Origin: Schizochytrium sp. TIO01
Lineage: Eukaryota; Sar; Bigyra; Thraustochytrida; Thraustochytriidae
DNA length: 64,000 bases
Direction: 5' to 3'
NCBI GenBank assembly: GCA_004764695.1
Contig: SMSO01000025.1
Span: forward strand, 1,783,102-1,847,101
In this document: piece after piece, positions 21,983 through 31,461 of the stretch
Layout of the letters: every line of letters begins with the position of its first letter
Numbering within the stretch: position 1 is the first letter of the stretch
The notes under the pieces: generated by a model
What the model was told of the DNA's origin: nothing
The model's input: only the letters and a program-made list of their open reading frames with translations
The model's database searches: none
Program-made: the position numbers and the translations under genes

Positions 21983-22239
21983 CATGAATGAATGAATGAA
22001 TTGAACGAATGAATTGAAGAAATGAATGAATGAATGAATGTATGTATGTATGAATGAATAAATGAATGAATTGAAGAAATGAATGAATGAATGAATGAAT
22101 GAATGAATGAATGAATGTATGTATGTATGTATGAATGAATGAATGAATGAATAAATGAATGAATGAATTGAAGGAACGAATGAACGAATGAATTGAAGAA
22201 ATCAATTGAAGGAATGAATTGATTGAATGAATGAATGAT
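21983..22239. repeat. nested GAAT-type satellite, about 257 bases
   Basis: GAAT units are interrupted in a repeated order: GAATTGAAGAAAT, a GAAT run, three or four GTAT units, another GAAT run with one AAAT, and back to GAATTGAAG. Two such composite blocks begin near 22010 and 22070, and a third, degraded block begins near 22165, so there is a higher-order unit built on the tetramer. Confidence 0.85.
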
Positions 22240-22786
22240 CAGGTCACTGCTTTCTTGCCCCATATCACCTCTTACTGCGGCAGTTATTTGCGCCATTCTA
22301 GCTCAGAGAGAGAGAGAGGGAGAGAGGCCGATAGCAGCGCAGACTGACTGGAGAGAGAACGAAGTGCAGCAGCTTCTTTCTACTGCGTCATCCTTCACTG
22401 TTGTCACGCCAAGGCGCGCAGAAGGCCGCCGAAGCTGCTGTGCTCAGGCCTCCTCCGCGGTCCGTTCTGAGCACCACTGCGACGGTTCCTGAGCCTGAGC
22501 GGACTTGAGTGGAAAGGCGCCGCTCTTCATCAGGAAAGGAAATGAATCCCATCCCATGCTCTCTCAAGAGAATTACCGCCACGGAGTGACTGACCTTTTC
22601 TTTCCCCTTTCCTCAGCTTTTGCGCCTTCCCATCCGCTTTATATCCTCCTAACCCGAATCTTAGTGCTTCGATTACCCTTCTCTCTGTCTTCTTCCCTTA
22701 AACAGGGTAATTTTATTTTATTTTTCAAGATTATAATTACAATAAAAGCACTTTCCAAAAAAATGTTTTTTTAATTTAAATTAATT

Positions 22787-22812
22787 ATCGATCGATCGAT
22801 CGATCGATCGAT
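22787..22812. repeat. (ATCG)n self-complementary tetranucleotide repeat
   Basis: About 6.5 ATCG units. Each unit is its own reverse complement in GATC phase, so the tract can form a hairpin or cruciform. A TTTC run follows at about 22821-22845. Confidence 0.9.
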
Positions 22813-23011
22813 TCATTGAATTTCTTTCTTTCTTTCTTTCTTTCTTGATTGAAACCAAACCAACTCCGGCGGAGCAAACTCCGGCGCGGCCCCGCCCCGT
22901 AGAGTGACGAGAAGCCTCGGCTGAGTCCCCCTCGCTCGCCTCGTCTTCGGGCGCGCAGGCTGAGATCTCAGCAGGACAACCAACTTGAAGAGCGCAGAAG
23001 CGGGAGAAAGG

Positions 23012-23080
23012 AGAGAAAGAAAGAAGGAAAGAAAGAAAGAAAGTAAGTAAGTCAGAGAGTAAAAAAGAAAGAAAGAAGGA
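23012..23080. repeat. (GAAA)n-rich purine tract
   Basis: GAAA units with AAGT and AAGG variants, pure purine for long stretches. Confidence 0.8.
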
Positions 23081-23154
23081 CGCGGAAAATCGAGTGTTCC
23101 CCTCGAGTGCGGCTCGGAACTGGTCGTTTCCATCGCTTAGCATGAAGCAATTCG

Positions 23155-23332
23155 CTCACATTTCCTCGTACATTTCATTCCTGCATTCCTGCATTCCTTC
23201 ATTCTTTTATTCACTCATTCCTTCGTTCTTTTATTCATTCATTCCTTCATATATTCACATATTTATTTATCCACTCACTCACTCATTCATTCATTCATTC
23301 ATTCATTCATTCATTCATTCATTCATTCATAC
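23155..23332. repeat. (ATTC)n composite satellite, about 175 bases
   Basis: ATTCCTGC and ATTCCTTCATTCTTTT modules repeat before a pure ATTC run of about 50 bases ending at 23332. It is the reverse-complement class of the GAAT satellite at 21983-22239. Confidence 0.85.
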
Positions 23333-23457
23333 GCTCGATCCTTCGGTGGCTCGTCCTCCGCCGCGGCCAGAAGGCATCGCTCCTCGCCGTCGAAGGCAGG
23401 CGGCGCTCTGGTCGCTACGGCCCAAGCTGCCGCAGAGGATATTGGCGACGATGGTGG

Positions 23458-23492
23458 CATTTATTTATTTATTTATTTATTTATTTATTTGA
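23458..23492. repeat. (TTTA)n tetranucleotide repeat
   Basis: Eight TTTA units. A second TTTA tract lies at about 24255-24277. Confidence 0.9.
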
Positions 23493-23576
23493 TGGAGGGA
23501 TCGGCAGATAGATTGACTGAGAGATGATGCACTGAGATCGATCTCTCTCTGTCTGTGTTTACTCTATTTGTTGCAG

Positions 23577-23633
23577 ACATGAGATGAGATGACATATCAC
23601 ATGAGATGACATAGCACATGAGATGACATGAGA
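23577..23633. repeat. imperfect GACATGAGAT minisatellite
   Basis: ACATGAGATGACATA/G occurs about three times in imperfect tandem with GATGAGAT variants. Confidence 0.75.
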
Positions 23634-23930
23634 ACCGAACTGATTCGAGCAGATCGTTCGTTCTTTCTCTGTGGACAGCTAACTGCTGCAAAGGCGGCTG
23701 TCACTGAGCGAGAGGGGATCGAAGCGGAGGACAGAGACCGCGTTTGAGCTGAGCTTGGCCTCGAGGGGATGGCTTCGGCTGATCGATCGTGGAGAGCGAT
23801 CTCAGTCCTGCTTTGCGAGCTAGCTCTTCGTTGGTTGTACCTGCGGCTTTGGTATTCATTGTTTATTTATGTTTATAAGTTTCATTCATTAGTTTATGCG
23901 TTTTTGCGCTTAGTTTTGAGGAATGCCGAG

Positions 23931-23993
23931 CGAATGAATGAATGAATGAATGAATGAATGAATGAATGAATGAATGAATGAATGAATGAATGC
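23931..23993. repeat. (GAAT)n tetranucleotide repeat
   Basis: About 15 uninterrupted GAAT units, the longest pure tetranucleotide run in the island. Confidence 0.92.
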
Positions 23994-24103
23994 ATAAGTT
24001 GGTGAAAGAAATGGCTTCTTTGAGGGCCAATAGCAATTCATTGCTGAGGGAGGTCGATCAGCTGCAGAGCAGGTACTGACGATGAGCTGGGAACGTAAAG
24101 AAG

Positions 24104-24151
24104 CAAAGAAACAAAGAAACAAAGAAACAAAGAAACAAAGAAACAAAGAAA
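24104..24151. repeat. (CAAAGAAA)6 octanucleotide repeat
   Basis: Six exact 8-nt copies. It is a purine-rich octamer rather than a plain tetramer. Confidence 0.92.
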
Positions 24152-25424
24152 CAGCTTACTTGCTCACTTGTGACATGGAGAAAGTACAGAACTGGTTTTT
24201 AAGCTTATCTTTTTGGAGGGAGAAAGGGACCGAGGTTCTTGAAAGCTCATCGCTGTATTTATTTATTTATTTATTTGTAAAGCTATTCTATCGTGCTCAA
24301 GGAAGGAACTCGACTTGAAAATGAATATACTATTCCTTAGTGCGAAATGGGAAGAGGAACATGATAGGTACCTTCCTACCTGTCTTCGTAAGGAGGTTAG
24401 TTGAAGATTGAAAGAACGTGTGCTGAGTTAAAATTATGAGCAGGAGAAAACGGAAGAACGTAGCAGTATCACATAGGTACTTTAGAATATCTATATATTT
24501 TAAAATTAATGTTTTCCTCGTTTTCTTTCTTTTTTCGTTTTCTTCTTTTCGGTGCTTTCTTTTCAACAAAGTTCGTAGTAAGGAAACATGTTTAAAATAT
24601 TTTAACTAGTAATTTTAAAAATTAAGAAGAAAATGAGGAATAGAATTGCGCTCAGGGCAAAAGCAAAGAAAGAATTCAAGCGACCTCAAAAACCTCACTC
24701 AAGCCAAGGTGCTCGCTCACTCACTCACCTACGACCACAACCTGTCTGCCAATCTGCCTGACTCTCGAACGGACTAAGTTGACCGAGACCAGGGGCAATT
24801 GCACGAGCTGCCGTTTTTCCTGCTGCCGCTGTGTCAAAAGCATCCCTCAAAGACCCGGCATCTCAGGAGATCACTCACGGCTTTGCTTCCTCATCGTCAC
24901 GAACTAGGCAAAGAACATACATACATAACAACACCTTCAGAGTCTAGGCCACTTTCAGGCCTACTACTAGCTAGGTGCCGATTTCTTGTGCCGATTAGCA
25001 CAACTTCTACAGTCACCACGCTTCCTTGGCACGCAGCCAAGACGCTGTGCGCCAAAAAGCAAAAACTAGCGAACAAGCAGCAAACATAGAATCCAGTCAG
25101 TAAGTCAGTCGGTCGGTCATAAAATCGTTTCAGTCTTGGTTCCAGATTACGTATCGAGCGACATCTCGATTTCTGTTCTCGTGTCGAAGGACTCCGCGTG
25201 TGGCACGATTTGAAAAGTAGTTGTCTTTCCTGGTCGTTCGTTCTTCCGTCGTCTCTGGTTGTTTTATTTCAATCATCTAAATAAATAAAAGTTCAGTAGG
25301 AGTCTATTCTCACTACTACTGACGAGCAAACAGAGCACCCTAAGAGGCACTTGAAACTGAAGGCTCTGCGGCGGCACAGTTCACCAAATTGCAATCGAAA
25401 ACGTCGCTGCTGTGGAAATTTAAC

Positions 25425-26270
25425 ATGACGATGGTAGTGGAGGAAGCGCTGCGACGACTGGCGCCCAAAGGGCTTGCAACTCTTAGCCTGGATACCGCCT
25501 CGGGCCCGCTCCCTGAAGACTTTGGACTCCTGGGCAGCGTGCCGGCGAACTCACAGCTAGGGGTGGCCCTTAGCGTGTTGGGTCCTCTCGCTGCAATCTC
25601 TTGCTTTCTTATGCCCATCTCCACGGTGCGCCAAATTCGTAAGAAGAAATCCACAGGAGACCTCCCGCTTCTGCCGTTTTTATGCATGGCTGTACAAAGT
25701 GCTCTCTGGCTTGGCTATGGCATTTTAATGCTGTCCGGACCTATTATTGTGCCTAATTTGCTTGGTCTGACCATGGGTACAATATATACAATCATTTTCT
25801 ACGTCAACTACATCGGAGATACCTCCAAGCTCATGCCGCAGTTCTACATTGCGGGGGCAATTCTTGTCTCAATGGGCGTCGCGAGTATTATCCTGACCCC
25901 CGAGGAGAACTTAGCATTGCTTGGTCTTGTTGCAGCTTCAAGCAGTGTTTTCTTCGCAGCCTCACCTCTTGCTGCCATTGTTACTGTGCTTCGCACGCAG
26001 TCCACGGATTCAATGCCTTTGCAAACTTCCTTTACGATGTTCGTGAACGGTTCACTATGGTGCAGCTATGGCGCGCTCGTGGCGAATGATCCAGCCCTGT
26101 ATATTCCTAACTTCCTTGGCGGTTCTGCTGGTGCCATCCAGCTTGCTGTTCACATCTATTTGGCCTTGCTTCCCCGAGGAACGACCAAAAACATGTTCAA
26201 TAAGCAAATCCCGAAGGTGAACAAGGTTGTAAACAAGCCTGCGCCGCAGGCCGTGAAATCTATTGTATGA
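25425..26270 (+). CDS. SWEET sugar transporter (MtN3/saliva family)
   Basis: A 281-aa bidirectional sugar uniporter of the eukaryotic SWEET type. It has seven hydrophobic segments in the 3+1+3 arrangement. The first MtN3 repeat carries PISTVRQIRKKKSTGDLPLLPF followed by LWLGYGIL. The second carries ASPLAAIVTVLRTQSTDSMP, FVNGSLWCSYG and IPNFLGGSAGAIQL. The prolines and asparagines typical of the transport path (MPISTV, SPLAAI, VNGSLW, IPN) are present. About 35 residues precede the first membrane segment. The C-terminal tail is short and basic. The ATG at 25425 is the first in the open frame, with another two codons later. Probably located in plasma or vacuolar membrane; the sugar cannot be inferred. 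Confidence 0.93.
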   Translation: MTMVVEEALRRLAPKGLATLSLDTASGPLPEDFGLLGSVPANSQLGVALSVLGPLAAISCFLMPISTVRQIRKKKSTGDLPLLPFLCMAVQSALWLGYGILMLSGPIIVPNLLGLTMGTIYTIIFYVNYIGDTSKLMPQFYIAGAILVSMGVASIILTPEENLALLGLVAASSSVFFAASPLAAIVTVLRTQSTDSMPLQTSFTMFVNGSLWCSYGALVANDPALYIPNFLGGSAGAIQLAVHIYLALLPRGTTKNMFNKQIPKVNKVVNKPAPQAVKSIV

Positions 26271-27412
26271 TTTTGGTATCATAGATATGTAGCTTCAAGA
26301 AGCTGGCCTTTTCGCAACCAACAATATCGGCACACGCAGACACGAACACGGAGCCGACATCATCACCACCCACTTTACCACCTCATCCCCTTTCGCTTGC
26401 CTGTTTGATTACTTGATTGCTTTTTAATATTCTTTTGATTTAGTTGGAGAATTTCAAGGAATCCTTGGAATTAGCATAAATCGTTGTTTCTTAAGCATCA
26501 AGAACAAACAACCAGTTTTAACGCACGATGATAGCATGTAATAGGAAAAAAAAAAAAACATAATCAAAAACAAAAACGAGAGATAAAATCGGAAAAGGGA
26601 GAGCTAAGTTAGGCATCAATGTAGTAGCCACGCACCACAACCTACATGGCAAGCAATAGAATGGCAAGATGGTGTAACCCGCCATTAGTTTGGACCCCTC
26701 ATTGAAGGACATTTGGTACTTTTGCTCATACAGATAGATTGATCTATATGTATGAAGCTTCGGTATTTATATGCACTTTGTTGGGCCAATTTAATATCCA
26801 ATCTCTATAGTACTTGCTCATAGTGTCAATAGCTTTTTAGATTTGAAAAGCTACGTCATGTTGTGCTTGTATCAGCGGTTTGCCAACTACCCCTTTCCTA
26901 CTATATATTTAAGTTGTTATTCATCAGCTTCTTCGTTTGCTGATTCTAGTGCATGCACAGCATTAGCAGGGCGACTTTAATGGCATTCTTGGTGTTGAGT
27001 TACATCAATTATTTGCCTCCTTCAGATCACCTTCTCCCATGTTTCATCTCCACCTGTAATGATTACATTTTCCTTTGCGGTTACCTCATTCGTCCGTAAT
27101 GTTTACGTTTGCTCTTATTCTCTGTTGTATGCAATTATTTTTCAAGTTCGTGTGCTGCTCAAACCTGCCACGAATGATTTTTGGTCAGAAGCATCATTAA
27201 CACTTGCAATGATGTATTGAATGTATAATAATGAAACATCTTTCTCTGCTGGAAGATTATATCGGACTATCCTTCTCGGTTATGAGGCCACTGGAAAATA
27301 AAAAGATGATATGAGGGAGACGTTCTTTTTCTTTGAATACTTCGATTTCTATCTACTTGAATTAATTTCTTAAGAGTTACGCAGTTTCATACAATATATA
27401 CGTTGCGGAAGT
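26271..27412. other. convergent gene-free spacer
   Basis: About 1.1 kb of AT-rich DNA between the 3' ends of the SWEET and DUF4833 genes. I see no gene, RNA or tandem repeat. Confidence 0.4.
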
Positions 27413-27937
27413 TTAATTCATCTTACGCTCCACAGAGAGGCCACCATCCTCACCGCGGCCCTTGATGTCAATGTGCTTGACCTTGGGGATGCCGATCATG
27501 TTTGTGGTGGTTGTCACAAAAACGTGCAAGAGCTCCTTGTCAACGCCGTCAATCTTGGTGATGGCATGGACGACACCAGCCTCGTCCTGGAACACGTGAA
27601 TCTGCTTCTCCGGGAGAGCAGAGAGGGTCACGATGTAGTGGCCGGGTTTCTCCTTGCTCTCGACAGTCTTGCTACCATAGGCGGTGTTGCGCTCGATCAA
27701 GGTAAGCCCCTCCTCAACAATCGGATCACGAGCATACAGGATCCAGTACACCTTGACCGGTTCCGACGGATCGAGCTTGCCATCCGCGCCAATGTTGGCC
27801 TCGTAGATCACAGCGTTGCAGTTAGAGTCGCGCTCGATAAAGAAGAGCACGTTCTTGCCGCAGAACGTGTTGAGGAGCTCCTCGGTCTTGGCGCCCTCAG
27901 GCATAGCGCCCGCAAAACGTTCCTTGGTGGAAGCCAT
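27413..27937 (-). CDS. DUF4833-domain protein
   Basis: A 174-aa soluble protein resembling the DUF4833 family of unknown function. Characteristic stretches are VLFFIERDSNCNAVIYEANIG, PVKVYWILYAR, LTLIERNTAYG and GHYIVTLSALPEKQI. The N-terminus lacks a clear signal or targeting peptide, and there is no membrane segment. The first ATG in the frame is at 27937 (MASTKERFAGAMPEGAKTEEL); the frame remains open four codons further upstream. Codon use is C/G-ending, similar to the RidA and SOD-like genes, which suggests high expression. No partner can be inferred from neighbours. The family assignment is by eye from the conserved motifs. Confidence 0.8.
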   Translation of the reverse strand: MASTKERFAGAMPEGAKTEELLNTFCGKNVLFFIERDSNCNAVIYEANIGADGKLDPSEPVKVYWILYARDPIVEEGLTLIERNTAYGSKTVESKEKPGHYIVTLSALPEKQIHVFQDEAGVVHAITKIDGVDKELLHVFVTTTTNMIGIPKVKHIDIKGRGEDGGLSVERKMN

Positions 27938-30900
27938 AGTGCTACTCACTGGTTGCTAACCCTACTGTTGATCTTGTCCGCGCTTGTCAATCTGTTCTTG
28001 AGTATCTGCGAGTCTAAAATTGGAGATTTGCCGCAGGTATAGTGCAAGAAACGAAGATGATGTGTCAACCACATAGGCATAGTCATTTTGGTAGAAGTTA
28101 TAGTAGTTCGCCAATTGTTAGCATCACTCCCACTTTTCGTCAGTACTCATGGGTTCACAATATTCCAGCACACCCCCTCTCCCAAGAAGACCTTACACAA
28201 AAACTTCTTGTGAACCTTTCTTGCCCCATCAGCCCCCACGTGCTTGCTGTGCAGCGAGCGCGCGAACTCCTCAATAGCTTTAACAAACCCTTCTTCACAT
28301 TCCCAGAATAGCTACGAATACGTCGCCAACCCTTCATTGCCATGCATAGCTCTCGCACACGTTCCCGAAAAGACCGCCTCCAAATTGTTTGTGCCATGTG
28401 CACAGAGCAATCTTGAAGCCAGTACCTACTAGCCTCCTACTAGCCGCCACATAGAACCTCCTAAGCCATGTATGTATGTCCCAACCCAAGTCTCGCGTCT
28501 AATCCTATAGCACATCCTAGCAGCACACCCAGAAGCGTTAGAGATTAAGAGGCAGGGTTTCGTGGCTTCGTTCTCAATTTGTAGTGTTCTATATTGGCTG
28601 CGTAGTCGTACGTAGATGTTCTTTTCCGCGTTCTTTCTTTGCCTTCTTTAGGTTGTTCAATATTGAATGTTCGTTCACTCAATCATCGTGGAATCCCTTT
28701 GAGATGATGAATGAATCGATTGATTGAGAACCTACGATTGAGGCTGGAGAAGAGAACACGCACGCAGCCCGAGGGAGGCTTGCGGCGGCGCAGAGAGCGA
28801 GCACGCATGCACTCGTGCAGAGATAGATATTCCGATAAGAAGGCAAGAGGACGGGAGTGGCCCTGAAGGGTGGTGTATGCACGAACTGAAGCAAGATTGA
28901 ACGCAAAGTAGAAAAGAAAGTATCCAAAGAGATGCCGAATGGGTTTTCTTTCTTAGTTGGCTTCGTTCCTTTGAGAAACAACGGAGCCGTTCGAACCAGC
29001 AAACACAGAGTCTGCTGAGGAAGAGCAGAAGAACACAGAGGAATGTGAAGGAAGGCAGGGACTGGCTGCCCTCCGCAGGGACTCTACCGCGTGGACGTAG
29101 CTACTGGAGCGGAGACTGGGCTTCGCGCTGCAACTTACTAACTCACTGATACCGTTCTGAAGGCGCCAAGGTGGCGCATCTGTAGTCCCGGATTTCCGTA
29201 TTTACTGGGGAAAGGTCGTACGGAATTCCGGGTATGAACTGAATGAAACTCCTTGTGATTCCCGCGCATGCAAACCTTGGCGACTTGATATTTAGAAGGA
29301 AGTCTTTGTTTGAGATTTTGATGTGGCAGCTTGGAACTAGAAGTAAATGTGGTTGAGAAACAAGGGCTGTATATTGGGAACTAGAGTTGAAGCTTTGTCG
29401 AAGTGCACTACTAGCGACACATCTGTGAGGCTGAGCGATCCATATGCTATGAGTATTTACCAAAGCGAAAGGATTGATCGACATCCCTGAGAGTTTAAGA
29501 GGTATCAAGTCACGCCTTGTTGTAGAGTATTTGCATTGTAACATGCGGGTCTCTAGTTATCAAACGAAGTAAGCTCAAATTCGTTCCGCAACGACTACGT
29601 AAAAGTACTGTTTTGTATCCTCCGAAAAGGATTTGCTTTAACTTGAAGTATTTGGTGTAAAACTTCGCAGGTATACAATTAAGAAATATCCTCTAGTTTT
29701 GATATGGCTACAAAACGATTCTTGAAAACCACTTGGTGGTCTATATTGTGCTTAGCAGGTAGATACAGAAGACATTAACGATTTGCAGTAGAAAGAGTCG
29801 AAGCTATCATCCTAATGTCGAGAAGAGCTTGGAGCCAATGTTACAATATCTGTAGCTTGTTAAAAGATAGCTCCCCAGGAGCTATGTATAAAATAGCATG
29901 AAGTTTAAGACTGAATTCCCGTGAGTATTGTAGAATTTTGGTAGAAAATAGCAAGGTTGGACAGTCATGGCTTACTCAGGGGTCTGAGGCATTTATTTAG
30001 CGCGAATATACCCCACTATTCAGATGTCTTACGCTGGTTGTGCGCAGTGACGGATCGTTGTATTATTTCTTGATCCACAATTTTTACTCAGAGGCTACCT
30101 TTATGAATTATTTTGCTTTTGTGGAAACTCAAGTCAAAGCTCATTAGTAATCCCGCGTATGAACTGGAGCGTGGCTTTTCGTAATCGTTTTAGATTCAAC
30201 GAAGATATATTCGAAGAAAGATGTAAATAGAGTTCTTTTTTTAAAAGATGAAATGCTTTCACTGTGCATCTCTCTAATTCCTCCTCCAAATGTAATATTT
30301 AGATAGCTGTGTTGCTGCCAATAACAATCACATTTTGCTTATAAAATGATCTCACTAAATTTAAAGATTGCCAGGCTCAAAACCCTGATTGGAAATGTCG
30401 AAAACAAAACTTGCACATACCCAATTTACTACAACATCTCTAAAGATGAAGACATCAGCTCCATTGCTATCATTTCAACCTAGAGAATCTTATCACGACG
30501 AAAGAGACTCAACTTCCTACAGGAAGCCTTAAAATGAAGACGTCAGCTCGGTTACTATAACTTTGGAAAGCTAACCCTGGCCAAAGGAGCCATTTGTCAG
30601 GAGTGAATGACCAGAAAGTATGGTAGGGCAGGCTTAGCTTCTGTAGGCAATTTTGAACAGAAGAGGGGGGCAACAGACGTCATAGTACCTACCATCACAT
30701 ACAAGGAAGCGATGGGAAGTGAATCCTGAGAACTTGGGTACCTTGTGTTACGATCATTAAAGTGCAAATCTTGTCATCAATATCAGGTACCAAACTGCTT
30801 CAAACTTTAATATTTATTAGGCGTGTATGCACTAGTCAGTCTTGAGGATGTCTTTGTTTACGTTTTCTTGTGAATAGACCTACTCCTGTTTTGGAGTGAT

Positions 30901-31461
30901 TAGCACGTTTATGAAAACTTTTTTGTTTTTATTTTGTGTGTTTTAAAAATAAAAATAATTAAAAGCAGTCATATTTAATAGCTATCCGTTACGACTACCG
31001 AGAGCGCTGTTCACCCCCATACTTGACAGAGCGTGAGTGACTCTATGATGCCCCTAGTCAGTGTGAAAGAAGACAGCAGCAAAATCAGGCTTCTCAGAAA
31101 GATAACAGAAGGTAAAGTACATAGCGTTGTAACCTCTACTTACTCTGTATCAAAATTAGTTTGATAGTGCTCTTCTATTCCCTAGCATTCCCTACCCTGT
31201 AGTAATTATTGTCTTTTTTTAAAGCTGAGGGCTAAATCGTGCAAAGAGGCGGTGGGTTCAATATGCTTGTGCATGCCGTGCGCCAGCAGATAGAAAACGA
31301 GCTTGCATATATGAATGATAAGCGGTTTCCCATTTCCTGAGGACAGGCTGGTATATACTCAGCGCGACCCAAGCAAGAATTGGAGCCCCTTCATAGCGAC
31401 TATATGAGAGGGAAGCAGCAAGGCTGAATGGGATCAATCGATCTTGTGACGCGACTGTGAT
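27938..31461. other. 3.5-kb gene-free spacer
   Basis: This divergent spacer separates the DUF4833 (-) and PT-repeat (+) genes. Frames of 133 codons or less occur (for example 29143-29544 on the minus strand) without protein character. A more GC-rich stretch at about 28740-29120 resembles the unique segments of the 18-25 kb island. A short imperfect direct repeat, ATGAAGACATCAGCTC / ATGAAGACGTCAGCTC, lies near 30447 and 30534. Confidence 0.4.

Larger units (their letters stand above)
18244..25424. other. 7.2-kb gene-free microsatellite island
   Basis: There is no supportable gene between the RidA and SWEET genes. The stretch is dense in short tandem repeats of many different motifs (ATT, ACAA, GAAT, GCAA, CATT, CTTT, GTAT, GCTT, ATCG, GAAA, ATTC, TTTA, AAAGAAAC), interspersed with GC-richer unique segments of 100-300 bases. 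Open frames here translate to runs such as IHSFIHSF and are products of the repeats. Its function is unknown. It could be a recombination-prone spacer, a regulatory region for flanking genes, or a heterochromatic or centromere-like segment; the sequence does not decide. Confidence 0.7.

Noticed and set aside
21982-22296. Minus-strand ORFs encoding IHSFIHSF repeats
   Set aside because: They arise because a GAAT tetramer run lacks stop codons on that strand; composition is wholly determined by the microsatellite.
23094-23492. Plus-strand ORF rich in Phe/Ile/His/Ser
   Set aside because: It is read through the ATTC satellite and a TTTA run; no domain or start context.
19910-24151. Possible CRISPR-like array
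   Set aside because: The repeats are direct tandem microsatellites without regular unique spacers, and the DNA is eukaryotic.
28985-29000. GGTTCGAAC box resembling a tRNA T-arm (minus strand)
   Set aside because: No matching A box, anticodon stem or acceptor stem could be drawn around it.
29143-29544. 133-codon minus-strand ORF
   Set aside because: No recognisable domain or codon preference; isolated in a long AT-balanced spacer.
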